Part shown: piece after piece, positions 36,735 to 45,684 of the stretch
Layout of the letters: every line of letters begins with the position of its first letter
Numbering within the stretch: the stretch's first letter is position 1
Assembly (NCBI RefSeq): GCF_029892425.1
Contig: NZ_JARXWB010000037.1
Span: 1 to 64,000, forward strand
DNA from: Bradyrhizobium sp. BR13661
Lineage (GTDB): Bacteria; Pseudomonadota; Alphaproteobacteria; Rhizobiales; Xanthobacteraceae
Direction: 5' to 3'
DNA length: 64,000 nucleotides
Notes under the pieces: model-generated
What the model was told of the DNA's origin: nothing
The model's input: the letters and a program-made list of their open reading frames with translations, nothing else
Databases searched by the model: none
Program-made: the position numbers and the translations under genes

Positions 36735-37796
36735 ATGCAGCATACCAAACACTTTCCCGCGCTGGATGGATTGCGAGGAATAGCAGCTTTTTGCGTTTTC
36801 CTCGGCCATCTGGAGCTTGGCAAATATCTCCACCCGCCTCATTTCGAGCTTGCCGTCGACTTTTTCTTCTTGCTTAGCGGCTTTGTCGTCGCGCATGCCT
36901 ACGAAGAGAAACTAAAATGCGGGATGTCGTTTTCCACGTTCGCGCAAATCCGGCTCGTTCGACTATATCCGCTAATACTGCTAGGATTGTCCGTTGGTGC
37001 TATTATTCTGTCCACTCGCGCGCTGTTGGGCCATGACCTCTCTTTCATTCTCAGGGGATCCCTAGCATGGCTCCTTGCGCTCGTGATGATTCCTACACCG
37101 CTGCTTGAATACACGGTAGGCGAAGCGGCGTTTCCTTTTAATGTTCCGTCCTGGTCTTTAAGTGCCGAGCTTATTAGTAATGCATTTTATGCCTTATTTG
37201 TCAGGCATTTGACCGACAGGGTACTCGCATTCGTCGTCGCCGGCAGCGCTATCTTAGTGTTAATTTTCGGCGTGGATGGGGGGCCGACTTTCAGCACGAC
37301 CCACATCGGATTTGTGCGCGTCATGTTTTCTTTTCCAGCCGGCATTGCTTTGTATCGGCTGTTTCGAATGGGGTGGCTGGAATATTTCAAAGCCCCATTT
37401 CTAGTCATCGTTGCCCTACTTCTCGTCACGTTCTGTTTGCCACGTGGTCAGCTCTCTTGGCTCGTTGACGACGTGTCGGTGTTGGTCACATTCCCAGTCA
37501 TTGTTGCTGCTGGAGCCAACATCCCGATGTCAGGGGCCCGCAAACGCATTTCGCTATTTTTGGGTCAATTATCTTATCCACTGTATATCTTGCATCACCC
37601 TTTGATAAAGCCTTTCGCGAATGTGACGCGGGTTTACCAACTGACTGGATCGCTTTTCGTGTGTTGGACGGTATTGGAAATTGTTACGATCGTAAGCTTC
37701 TCATTGGCTGCGATGAAATTTTATGATGAACCTTTGCGGAAAATTCTTAGCCGACAGCTGCTTCGGAGGGATGACCAAGTTGTCCACGCCTCCTAG
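36735..37796 (+). CDS. Membrane O-acyltransferase (acyltransferase-3 family)
   Basis: A 353-residue polytopic acyltransferase-3 protein from ATG 36735 (MQHTKHFPALDGLRG). It has FFFLLSGFVVAHAYEEKL, IRLVRLYPL and SWSLSAELISNAFYALF, and ends near YDEPLRK. It is a close paralogue of the gene at 17861-18940, with the same motif spacing from end to end. The earlier in-frame start at 36681 adds residues the paralogue lacks. Probably decorates the same or a similar glycan, from a duplicated locus. Confidence 0.85.
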   Translation: MQHTKHFPALDGLRGIAAFCVFLGHLELGKYLHPPHFELAVDFFFLLSGFVVAHAYEEKLKCGMSFSTFAQIRLVRLYPLILLGLSVGAIILSTRALLGHDLSFILRGSLAWLLALVMIPTPLLEYTVGEAAFPFNVPSWSLSAELISNAFYALFVRHLTDRVLAFVVAGSAILVLIFGVDGGPTFSTTHIGFVRVMFSFPAGIALYRLFRMGWLEYFKAPFLVIVALLLVTFCLPRGQLSWLVDDVSVLVTFPVIVAAGANIPMSGARKRISLFLGQLSYPLYILHHPLIKPFANVTRVYQLTGSLFVCWTVLEIVTIVSFSLAAMKFYDEPLRKILSRQLLRRDDQVVHAS

Positions 37797-38226
37797 CGTT
37801 GGGTTGTTTTTGAAAAGCATTGCCACCTTGCGCCAGCAGGATTCAAGCCGGCGATTGCTCTGACTATGGCGGGGCATAAACAAGAGAGCGTCCTATCTTT
37901 TTAAGCTTCCCCAGAGCCGGTCACGACTGCTGTTGAAGCAAGCGACTGGACCTACTGTACTTTCGGAATGCAGGTCGGTCGCGTGTCTGACCGCAGGGTC
38001 GCTGACACCTACAAACGGACGCTAGATCGCGCGGGTCACTCGGCGTGATGCGAATGTCGCCGGCCATTTTCGCTGCCCTGTTCGAAGAGCTGGATTGGGA
38101 GATTGGTCCACCCGGAAGAAGCACGGTGCGCGCAGCAGCGGAACAACCGCGGCAGAATGACTCGGCAACTATTTCGATCGTTGATCGTAACGCGTGTGGC
38201 GTAACCGTTCGGCGCAGGCCGCAGCC
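37797..38226. other. Intergenic gap before IS66 remnant
   Basis: About 430 bases with no gene I can support; a 71-codon plus-strand frame at 38045-38260 overlaps the IS66 remnant and lacks coding features. Confidence 0.35.
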
Positions 38227-38810
38227 TCACTGCCTGAGCAGTTCAGGGGTTTCTTTGTAGAACTTCACGAGCTCGCTCAGTGTCGATTCCGAACTCGGCG
38301 GCGCCAGGGTGCTCTTTCTCCGACACCATAGACCGCATGAGGCCACCTTCGATCTCCATCTCGCTGGCGATGCCCATAGCCAATCTTCATCTTCGCCGAG
38401 GTCTTTGGCGAGCTTGGCCAGGGTGGTAACGTGATGGACCTTGTTGAGGTGGGTGCTCATGCCGCTCGAGCAGGGATCGCTGACGCCGGCGTCCAATTCC
38501 AGGGCAGGAGTTCGTCCAGTCGATGAGCTGGGTGGGCGGCGATGCGGGCAAGGATATCCGTGAGCCTGGCCCATGGATCGACGCCATTCATTTTGGCCAT
38601 GATGATCAAACTAGACATGGAAGCCGTCCGCCGCGATCAGAGCCACTGAACAACCAGGAGTTTCGCCAAGAGCGATGCCTCGCAAGCCCCGTTCGGCGGC
38701 ATTATTGGAGAAACACACGCGTCCGTCTTCCAGGCACAGCGGGAAGCTCGCCCATCGTCTCAGGATGTAGTTGAACGCCTTAGCCGATGCGGCGAGCTGG
38801 GAACTATCTC
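38227..38810 (-). pseudogene. Second IS66 remnant with decayed accessory frame
   Basis: Minus-strand pieces match the 26.9-28.0 kb element: the transposase C-terminus (AFNYILRRWASFP, VCFSNNAAERGLRGIALGE) and, after a gap, the accessory protein (THLNKVHHVTTLAKLAKDLG, EDEDWLW) which is frameshifted after the first third. It is shorter and more decayed than the first copy, and in the same orientation about 11 kb away. Confidence 0.8.
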
Positions 38811-39004
38811 CGTCGCGTGCTAATTGTGCGGAAGCTTCTTGGTATAATCAAGCTCGTCGTTCGCGCTGATGACGTGCCGCGTAGGTCGCCGACCGCCTTG
38901 CGCCGTCGTTGCAAGCGAGGAGCCGCTTTGGATCGAACGTTCGCTCCAACGCAATAAACGTGTCGCACTTGATAGACCTCGGACTACAGCTAGACGTTCG
39001 AGAA

Positions 39005-39260
39005 CTAGTTGATAAGTTGTCGACGAATTAGGTGGCTGCCTGCTTCGCGGTCTGTTCCAGGCAGTTTCTTCTTCGTGGGATTCCCTTTCTGCATGTTCTT
39101 TTGCTTCCCGTCTTTGCGCTGCGCTTGGTAAGCCAGCGACCGATCGCCGTTTTGTTTTCGCGCCCTGCCAACAGTCTTGTGGTCGACGCCGATTTCAGCC
39201 GCGATCGCGGGATCGGACTTCCGCAAGTTGGCTGCGACGGCGACTGCCGCCCGCAGCGTA
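39005..39260 (-). pseudogene. Fragment of a DNA-binding (HTH) protein
   Basis: The minus strand reads AANLRKSDPAIAAEIGVDHK then TVGRARKQNGDRSLAYQ, a helix-turn-helix like those in ParB/KorB-related or replication-associated proteins of rhizobia. Similar sequence continues upstream without a start codon, and the rest of a full protein is missing, so I treat it as a fragment. An independent 73-residue protein from ATG 39226 is possible. Confidence 0.4.
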
Positions 39261-39282
39261 GCCGTCGCGCCGCGGCAGCGCT

Positions 39283-39432
39283 CTAGCGCTTGCTCTTCGA
39301 CAGGTGCTCCGCGATGCTCTGAGCGCGTCGCTCCTTAGCCTCGGTACCGAGGCGAGCAACGGTCGTGACTACTGCGGCCAGCAGCGCGACCCAGACACAG
39401 ACGCCAAAAACGAGTAACGCAAGCTTGCGCAC
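39283..39432 (-). CDS. Small single-helix membrane protein
   Basis: A 49-residue protein from GTG 39432, with GAGG five bases upstream. One hydrophobic helix (LALLVFGVCVWVALLAAVV) is followed by a basic, helical tail (LGTEAKERRAQSIAEHLSKS). The frame is open upstream to 39612 but that part is low-quality and lacks a ribosome site. Role unknown. Confidence 0.45.
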   Translation of the reverse strand: MRKLALLVFGVCVWVALLAAVVTTVARLGTEAKERRAQSIAEHLSKSKR

Positions 39433-39958
39433 GTCAGCCTCGCAGCGGGAACGGACCGCCGCGCCGAATATCTTGGCGCGACGGCTTCGCCTTGGGGTAA
39501 GCCCCGGCGGGGGCAATTTCCGGTGGTCAAAACGTATAGTGCTCTGCGAAGGCAGCAAGCTTGCGTTGGAATTAGGCTTGATGTCCGCGTGAGAAGTTAA
39601 TCCTGGAACCACACGAGCGAGATGCGGCCGCCTTCCGTGCGCAAGCCGACGCGCGCCGGATAGAGAAGCACATCAGATGCTGTGCGGAACAGAGAGCCGG
39701 TCAGCGCGTTCGAGCTTCAGCTTGTCTAAACATAATGCCACGTCTTGCCGAATGGCTGCGACCGGCAGATCGTGCGATCTTAGCGGGCATATTCGTGCAG
39801 CGGCAGAGCGTAAGTCCTTCCGGCGCTCGTGGAGCGCGGCAAACCGGCAGAAGGACCTGCCAAATGCCGGAGGAACGCTCTCGTCAACGAGCCGACTCGG
39901 CTTGAGCCCAACCGTTCGCGGCTGATTACGGGTAGATGGACGCCGGGAAAATTGGGTT
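39433..39958. other. Gap with uncalled frames
   Basis: About 530 bases. A minus-strand frame at 39673-39993 is open but has no signal, domain or ribosome site. Nothing else recognised. Confidence 0.35.
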
Positions 39959-40057
39959 TCAGCTTGGGTGTCGCCACGAGCGTATGGCATCAATCGCGTG
40001 CGCGACCAACACCGCTACACTTATCGCAATGAAGAGCACCGCAAGCCAGGTGAGCAT
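39959..40057 (-). CDS. Tiny single-helix membrane protein with strong ribosome site
   Basis: A 32-residue protein from ATG 40057: one hydrophobic helix (MLTWLAVLFIAISVAVLVAH) followed by a short charged tail (AIDAIRSWRHPS). The leader has GGAGGTGGAG directly upstream at good spacing, unusually strong, which is the main reason for calling it. Its role is unknown. Confidence 0.5.
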   Translation of the reverse strand: MLTWLAVLFIAISVAVLVAHAIDAIRSWRHPS

Positions 40058-40173
40058 GCTCCACCTCCAAATTCGGAAGTGAACGCGCGGCACCTGCACA
40101 GTCAAAGCTATCCTGACTGAAGCTTCGATTCGGTGTCAGCATGAGGATTTGCGGCAACACGCGAATGCGCGCT

Positions 40174-40239
40174 TCAGCGGCAAAACGTCATGAAAAGCAG
40201 TGCGCCGACCACAATGGCCGCGAGAAGTAGTAACAACAT
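40174..40239 (-). CDS. Possible 21-residue membrane peptide
   Basis: A 21-codon frame (MLLLLLAAIVVGALLFMTFCR) that is almost entirely one hydrophobic helix, with a G-rich tract about seven bases upstream. Chance cannot be excluded at this length. Confidence 0.25.
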   Translation of the reverse strand: MLLLLLAAIVVGALLFMTFCR

Positions 40240-40866
40240 ACTGCGACCCCCGACTCATTTGAATATTACAGCGCATTTCGCCGTTTTTGACCCGGACTAC
40301 TGCCTTTTCCCCAGCCGGGAAGCCGCTTTCTCGCAATTTCGGTCCTTGCAACGCGGCTCTCTGCCGATCGGCACCTAAAAAACTGTTTGTTACTCGCCAG
40401 CTTCACGACTGAGTACCAGTGCAACAATCGCCCGCGCGATCTGTCGGAAGTCCGCTGGGATGTGATTTAGTAGAGGGAGCAGTCCGTACGCCCTGATCGT
40501 ACTGCTCCCGCGTTTGACGGGCGGATTCTTAAGAGGACACAAATTTGGACAATTGAACCTGCTGTCGGACTCTCGGTCCGTGCACGGCAGCGGAAACACA
40601 CATGCATGCGCTTGCGTATATTTCGCCCATAAGTGGAAGCTGCTTAGTCGCTGTATCGCTGGGACCGCAAATTGCTCGGTGCAAGGACCAGGATGCCATA
40701 TCACCTTGCCCGCTTTAGATCGGAACTCTCGGCCCGTGCGCCTTGTCTAATCTAGCGAGCCCGACCTGTCGAATGATGTCCGCCGAGAATTGCTCTTTCG
40801 TTCAGTGGCGCGTCTTTATCCCTTGCCTGCTGCCTTAGTGGGCGCGCCAGCTATTAGGTCCGCCTA
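40240..40866. other. Intergenic gap
   Basis: About 630 bases with only short overlapping frames on both strands and no supported gene. Confidence 0.35.
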
Positions 40867-41067
40867 CTAGACGCGGGAGCTGCCTCGCTGGCGTCCGGTC
40901 TCGATCAATGCGTGCACAAATTCGCGATCCTTAGATGGATGAATGCTACCAACTATGAGTTGGTAAATCCGATGACGGAAATGGGGCGATCGCCGCCATA
41001 GCAACCAAACAGGGAGCGCCAAGTTCGCAAGGATCCAACTCAATAAGATTTGCTCTTGGATCGTCAT
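40867..41067 (-). CDS. Small membrane protein
   Basis: A 66-residue protein from ATG 41067, with AGAGGAA seven bases upstream. An N-terminal hydrophobic helix (ILLSWILANLALPVWLLW) is followed by a basic stretch (RRSPHFRHR) and a polar tail. The frame upstream to 41217 is not needed. Family not recognised. Confidence 0.5.
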   Translation of the reverse strand: MTIQEQILLSWILANLALPVWLLWRRSPHFRHRIYQLIVGSIHPSKDREFVHALIETGRQRGSSRV

Positions 41068-41189
41068 CGACAATTCCTCTAGACCGCGGACAACGCCTTG
41101 CTCGAATGAGCGGTTCCATAGGTGTGGAGCTGGCGCCAGCGCGATCGAGCGAAAAGCGGGAAGCTTCCCCGTAATAGGTGTTACTATAC

Positions 41190-41483
41190 CTAACGCCGAG
41201 TTGGGGTGGCGTGCCATTCAGCAAGGCGGATCATGAAAGCGATCCGGCAAGACATTTCCCAAGCTTCCAATTCGCGATCGAAAGCGTGCTGGGGCTGAAG
41301 TTCGCTCCGACCCTCGTCGACGACGGCCTGCAGCCATTCAAGTGCTTGAAAATAGTCGGGACCCTTGCCCGATCGGCTTACCCGGAACAGCTTTGCTTCG
41401 AGGGCGCCACGCGCTTCCCCGGCGCTTCTCGCCCTCTCGAGGCGGTCCTGTGGTCGCGCAAACAGATGGTCGAACAGCTTCAT
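41190..41483 (-). CDS. Small hypothetical helical protein
   Basis: A 97-residue protein from ATG 41483 (MKLFDHLFARPQDRLERARS). Charged, helix-rich, with DYFQALEWLQAVVDEG and a hydrophobic CRIAFMIRLAEW near the end. No membrane segment or known domain. The start is chosen over one four codons earlier. Confidence 0.45.
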   Translation of the reverse strand: MKLFDHLFARPQDRLERARSAGEARGALEAKLFRVSRSGKGPDYFQALEWLQAVVDEGRSELQPQHAFDRELEAWEMSCRIAFMIRLAEWHATPTRR

Positions 41484-41842
41484 CAGTGGCCACACCCTCG
41501 CGAAAGCGTACCCAAGCCGCTCTAGTTTTCAATGGCTGCGTGGGTCTAATGAGGACCTTCAGATCGCTAGGCCGAGCGCAATCAAACATGTCGGTCGCGT
41601 CGTCTTTGCCGGCAGAACGTCAGCGGCAAGTTGTGGTCATGATACGCTTGCAGCTAGCGCGGACCACAACCCCCGAGAAACTCGTTAGGAGCGACGTCTT
41701 AATTGGCTTACCTCGATCGGGCCGCCAAGACCGATTAATCCTGCGCCTAAAGAAGTTGGCCGGGGGTCCAATAGGTTTTTCTTGTCGGCGAGCTGGCCGG
41801 AAACTATTGTTGAACTGATCAATCGATAATGGGATTTTGGCT
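41484..41842. other. Leader region of the cold-shock gene
   Basis: About 360 bases between the hypothetical gene and the cold-shock gene. Cold-shock genes often carry long structured leaders; I see no specific motif. Antisense frames here are shadows. Confidence 0.35.
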
Positions 41843-42049
41843 GTGGCTCTCGGTACAGTGAAATGGTTTAACGCAACGAAAGGTTTCGGTTTCATTCAGC
41901 CGCACGACGGCGGGCCGGATGTGTTCGTGCATATCTCAGCGGTTCAGGCGGCCGGCTACACCGGTCTCGTCGAAGGAGCTAAAGTAAGCTATGAGCTCAT
42001 CACCGGTCGCAACGGCAAGTCATCGGCTGAGAACTTGCGGATCGGCTGA
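41843..42049 (+). CDS. Cold-shock protein (CspA family)
   Basis: A 68-residue single cold-shock domain. RNP1 is KGFGFIQP and RNP2 is VFVHIS, preceded by GTVKWFNATKG. It binds single-stranded nucleic acid and acts as an RNA chaperone in the cytoplasm. The GTG at 41843 gives the usual N-terminus (MALGTVKWFN), with GGGA eight bases upstream; a TTG two codons earlier is the alternative. Confidence 0.92.
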   Translation: MALGTVKWFNATKGFGFIQPHDGGPDVFVHISAVQAAGYTGLVEGAKVSYELITGRNGKSSAENLRIG

Positions 42050-42081
42050 TCGTGGGCCACCTCGCCAATCAAGAGAAGAAC

Positions 42082-42102
42082 CTCCCACCATTGGCGTGGG
42101 AG
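42082..42102 (+). terminator. Hairpin downstream of the cold-shock gene
   Basis: CTCCCAC (42082-42088) and GTGGGAG (42096-42102) form a perfect 7-base stem with a 7-base loop 33 bases after the cold-shock stop. No T tract follows, so it may be a processing or weak termination structure. The rest of the gap to 42504 shows nothing. Confidence 0.4.
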
Positions 42103-42504
42103 CAGTGAGCAAATATCAACCGACAGTCACAGATGATCGCGCTTATCTCGATCGTGGCTGACATCTTTCAGCGATAGGAACTCGCCGGCATTTCAAGGTA
42201 AATCCGCGCGTCATCCGAAGATCGTTAGGCCGCAGCTGCAAAATATCCCGCAAGAGCAATACCGGCTGCAATCAACAGACGCGAAAGCGTTTGGCCATAT
42301 CCATCTTATTGCATATATTGCGCTATGGCCCGCCAGATGCCGATGAGTCGAGATAATTCATTGGCCGCGACATCAGTTCAAGTCGGTACGTTTGGCACGC
42401 CGTGATTTGCACGAATGCGTTTGCTGTCAACGAATGTGCAGCAGACGGGTCTTTTCAGAATCTTTGATGCGCAAGTCGATCCGGATTAAACCTACGATCG
42501 CTTG

Positions 42505-42762
42505 TTATGCAAACTGAACGCCCAGCATCTTGCCGCGGCGCCACATGACATTGCAGCGCCGGCGAGCCCCGCCCTCGACGAATGCTAATTCGAATTTGGT
42601 GGGTAAGTCCGTGGTCATCACCGCGAACAGTTTAGCGCCGGTCTCTGACAAATCCATCACTCTGCACTCCCGATCATTCCCGCCAACCACAACAATCCAT
42701 GCGGACTGATGGCGGCTGCGTCGGGCCTCTTTTCTAGGGGAGCGAACAGACGGCTTGTGCAT
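42505..42762 (-). CDS. PilZ-domain protein
   Basis: An 85-residue single PilZ domain. It has the N-terminal Arg motif (RKEARRSRHQ), DLSETGAKLF (the D/NxSxxG motif), and RRGKMLGVQFA at the end. PilZ domains bind cyclic di-GMP, the second messenger that promotes exopolysaccharide and biofilm formation, so the location is suggestive. No output domain is fused. Confidence 0.8.
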   Translation of the reverse strand: MHKPSVRSPRKEARRSRHQSAWIVVVGGNDRECRVMDLSETGAKLFAVMTTDLPTKFELAFVEGGARRRCNVMWRRGKMLGVQFA

Positions 42763-43228
42763 AAAGGCACAGTTTAGAGCCCATTTGTTAAAAGACGCTT
42801 AGTTTCGCAGCTCCTTGAAAGTCGCGGCGCGCATCGGACCAATCGGTAAGCATCGCTAATTTGATTAAGTCTCGTACCTGACCATTGGATCTGAATGCCG
42901 GCAAAAGGTGTCCTTGCGTTGTTTTCGAGCCTAGCTGGATCATAGGATCACAGGCGTTTGCGCGCATTTGAAACGACCTGTGCGGTCCACGTCACTGCTA
43001 TCGAACGTGGATCGGGCTCACATGCTTGCTTTCATTGCCACGAGACCGCGTCCCCGACACGCTGGCTCCGCGCAGCACCGCGGGCTAGGCCCCCACAATT
43101 CGCTGGCTCGAGGGCATGCGCCTTCTGCTCACTGCAATGAAGCCGTGCCTCAAAATTCAACTTGACCAGCACAAACGACAATGTTGCACTGCACTATGTT
43201 GCATCGCGTCAACCGTGTCGAGGTTGTC
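42763..43228. other. Intergenic gap
   Basis: About 470 bases between divergent small genes, containing their promoters. Short Cys/His-rich frames at 42958-43165 are not convincing. Confidence 0.35.
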
Positions 43229-43441
43229 ATGAATGAAATTGTTGATCGAGTTTTGCAAAACTATCAGCTCAATAACCCACTAGACGCTGCGAGCGTGGTC
43301 GAATCGAGAGAGAAAGTTTCCCAGTATGTCGCAAAGCTTGCGTCGGCAGGGCAGAATGATCGTCGTCGGCTCATCGTTTTTGCGAGGGCTTATTTGAAAG
43401 AGCTACATCAGGGGCCGGATCGACGGTTTACCGGCTGTTGA
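43229..43441 (+). CDS. Small conserved hypothetical protein
   Basis: A 70-residue helical protein from ATG 43229, with GAGG five bases upstream (MNEIVDRVLQNYQLNNPLDA, then RRRLIVFARAYLKELHQG). It resembles orphan helical proteins common in rhizobia. No domain assigned. The in-frame start at 43181 is less likely. Confidence 0.6.
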   Translation: MNEIVDRVLQNYQLNNPLDAASVVESREKVSQYVAKLASAGQNDRRRLIVFARAYLKELHQGPDRRFTGC

Positions 43442-43689
43442 AGGAGTTCGGCTTCGCCGGCGGCTTGTCCCGTTCACCCAAACCTCCGTTCGGCGCGTTA
43501 GAATTAGGTCAGTCGTATTAACTTAGCGGTGCTGTGGCATTGTTTCGCGCGAGTGAAACGTCGCATTCTCAGACGTTCGCTCGGCGTTGTAGGATCAACG
43601 ATTATTGGCGATGGTAGGTTTGGATTGCCGCCGCAAATGCCGGACCCTGCTTTGTCAGTTGTGATTGAACGTTGTTCAAGGAGCTAGCC

Positions 43690-44016
43690 ATGCGCGTTCA
43701 TGCTTCAATCGGATTAGGCGCTTGTTTGATTGCTTTGAATGTTGGTGCGGCCTTCGGGCAGGGCAGCGGTCCGGGAGTCAATGCTGAGACGCCTGGTGCA
43801 GCTACAGGGTCCTCGCCGATGACGAATCAAGCTCCGCCGCCCATGGCGCCCTTGGGTGTTCAAGGGGTAGCTGCAGAACCCGCTCCCTCGCCAAACGGAC
43901 TGGCGAAGCCGACTGCCGATGGTATCGGGACCATAATTGTACCAGCACGTCCCTGCGGCGTCGCGGCTCATGAAACTGACGGGACAACTACCTGCGTGGG
44001 AATCTACCGTCGGTAG
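43690..44016 (+). CDS. Small secreted Pro/Ala-rich protein
   Basis: A 108-residue protein from ATG 43690, with AAGGAG six bases upstream. A signal peptide (RVHASIGLGACLIALNVGAAFG) is followed by a low-complexity Pro/Gly/Ala region and a C-terminal GTTTCVGIYRR with two Cys in the tail. Probably periplasmic. Function unknown. Confidence 0.65.
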   Translation: MRVHASIGLGACLIALNVGAAFGQGSGPGVNAETPGAATGSSPMTNQAPPPMAPLGVQGVAAEPAPSPNGLAKPTADGIGTIIVPARPCGVAAHETDGTTTCVGIYRR

Positions 44017-44092
44017 CCTCGCCAGCTGAAGGTCCCCATAGGCCGAAAGCGTCGGTCACGCTTGCTTGCGCTGTCACAACGGCTCTAACCGG

Positions 44093-44449
44093 TCAGCGGC
44101 TACCGGCCGCGACCTGTGATTCAAGCACTATTTGGCCCAATTTTGCGAAGCAGCATCCGGCAAGGCTTCCCGCTACCTTCATCGCCGCATCGACAAGGTG
44201 ACCGTGTCGCTCCGGAGTTAGATGTTGCAGACCCTCAAGTCCCAATGCCGCAATAGCGATAAGAACTACGACCTTGATGAAATGTTGAGGGTAAGCCAAA
44301 ACAAATAGCGCTCCTAGGAGAGCGTAGGCTGCAAAGCGATCAAATCCTGCAGAACCCGTTTCTGGACGAAGCCCGAGCGGCGACAATGTCACAAAACAGA
44401 CAAAGCCAAACGTTGACCACGCACACAATATGAAGAGCTTACGAACCAT
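44093..44449 (-). CDS. VanZ-like membrane protein
   Basis: A 118-residue protein from ATG 44449 with four hydrophobic segments. It has VTLSPLGLRPETG and DRFAAYALLGALFVLAY, and QHLTPERHGHLVDAAMKVAG, the pattern of VanZ-like proteins (conserved Pro, Glu-Arg and Asp). Family roles are unclear; some relatives affect cell-envelope antibiotic tolerance. The start 12 codons earlier (44485) is the alternative. Confidence 0.6.
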   Translation of the reverse strand: MVRKLFILCAWSTFGFVCFVTLSPLGLRPETGSAGFDRFAAYALLGALFVLAYPQHFIKVVVLIAIAALGLEGLQHLTPERHGHLVDAAMKVAGSLAGCCFAKLGQIVLESQVAAGSR

Positions 44450-44753
44450 TGCATCCACGATAGTGTCGGCCGTTGCGTTGCGCAAGTTCGCATTTGTTGC
44501 GTTCTTACGCGCGCGACGACAAATGCGAACGCGCTAGACTGCTCGGGATTTCAAAAGGATTTGCTTCGGCCGCTTGCGTTACCAGTGGAGCGACATTCTA
44601 GCGCAGCACATGACGCGATGCTTTTGCGAGGATCGACCAAGCATCGAGCATCACGCATCTATCAAAGAAAGTCGTACTGGAGTTGCGGTCAGCGCAGGAT
44701 TTGGCTCGGCACATCTTCTGCCCGTGGTGTATTGATGCCAGGAGTTTAGCGCG

Positions 44754-45077
44754 ATGATTGGAAAGGTTTTGGCTGCTGTAGTCGGCCTGATGGCTTCAGT
44801 AGGACTTGCGTTTGCAGCAGCACGGGGCTTCGACGACGAGACGGCATGTGCGGCAACAGCATTTAAGCAATACCTTACATCGAGTGAGAAATTTAAGCAC
44901 AATAAGAAGGTGAGCGATCAAATCGAACAACGTCGCTTACAGGAGAAGTTTTGTTTGCGTTTTGCGGAATGCGTTGTTCGCGGGAAAAAATCCAGAGAAG
45001 ATTCCGAATTTTCTAATCAGTTTGCCGATTGCCTGAAAGAGGAGGCGGTTGAGCTCTATAAGCTGTTCCAGGAATAG
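44754..45077 (+). CDS. Small secreted Cys-containing protein
   Basis: A 107-residue protein with a signal peptide (VLAAVVGLMASVGLAFAAA) and a highly charged helical mature part with four Cys (TACAAT, KFCLRFAECVV, ADCLKEE), likely forming disulfides in the periplasm. AGGAG lies upstream. No family recognised. Confidence 0.65.
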   Translation: MIGKVLAAVVGLMASVGLAFAAARGFDDETACAATAFKQYLTSSEKFKHNKKVSDQIEQRRLQEKFCLRFAECVVRGKKSREDSEFSNQFADCLKEEAVELYKLFQE

Positions 45078-45288
45078 TCTTGAGCGCTGATTGGGGCTGT
45101 GCTGCTTTGCCGTGCGAATCACTACAGAATGCCAAGGACGGAGGCTGACAAACGACACGCCGACAGCTAGCAAATGTAGGTTTGAGGATTCTAACAAGAA
45201 CGAGCGCTGCAATTCGGAAACCCAACCGCTAGCGCATCGAGGATACGCAAGTCCAAGTCCAGCAACCGTTATTGCGCAGGAGAGGCAC

Positions 45289-45471
45289 TCAAGCCCTGCT
45301 AAATTCGAGGCCACGCTGAGCGATGGTTCGGACAAGTGAGAAAATCGCGACAATCAAACACAGAGCGAGAGCCTGGCGTGGCCGCCCATATCTTTGTGGT
45401 GCCGAAGGCCAGACAAGATAACCCTGCAGCAAGATCGCGGCGGCTGCAGCCAGCACTTCGGGCTGTGTCAT
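45289..45471 (-). CDS. Possible small two-helix membrane protein
   Basis: A 60-residue frame with two hydrophobic parts (VLAAAAAILLQGYLVW and ALALCLIVAIFSLV). No clear ribosome site; could be chance. Confidence 0.3.
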   Translation of the reverse strand: MTQPEVLAAAAAILLQGYLVWPSAPQRYGRPRQALALCLIVAIFSLVRTIAQRGLEFSRA

Positions 45472-45684
45472 TTTCGTATGGTTGGCAATAACGATGGAAA
45501 GCGCATCAAGGTGAGCGCGGAATAAGCAGAACCCCGAGGGACTTCACAGATTGAGGTCGGCGCATAAGACAAGGTTTAACTCCCTATCCTGCACCGCAAT
45601 GCGGGTTAAGCGCTCGTAGTCGTCGCGGTTTGAAAAGTTGCATCGCGGCAGCTTCTACAACTTTCAACCGCAGGCCGGCATAGT

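Noticed and set aside
41620..41895. Minus-strand frame antisense to the cold-shock gene
   Set aside because: Shadow of the cold-shock gene and its leader.
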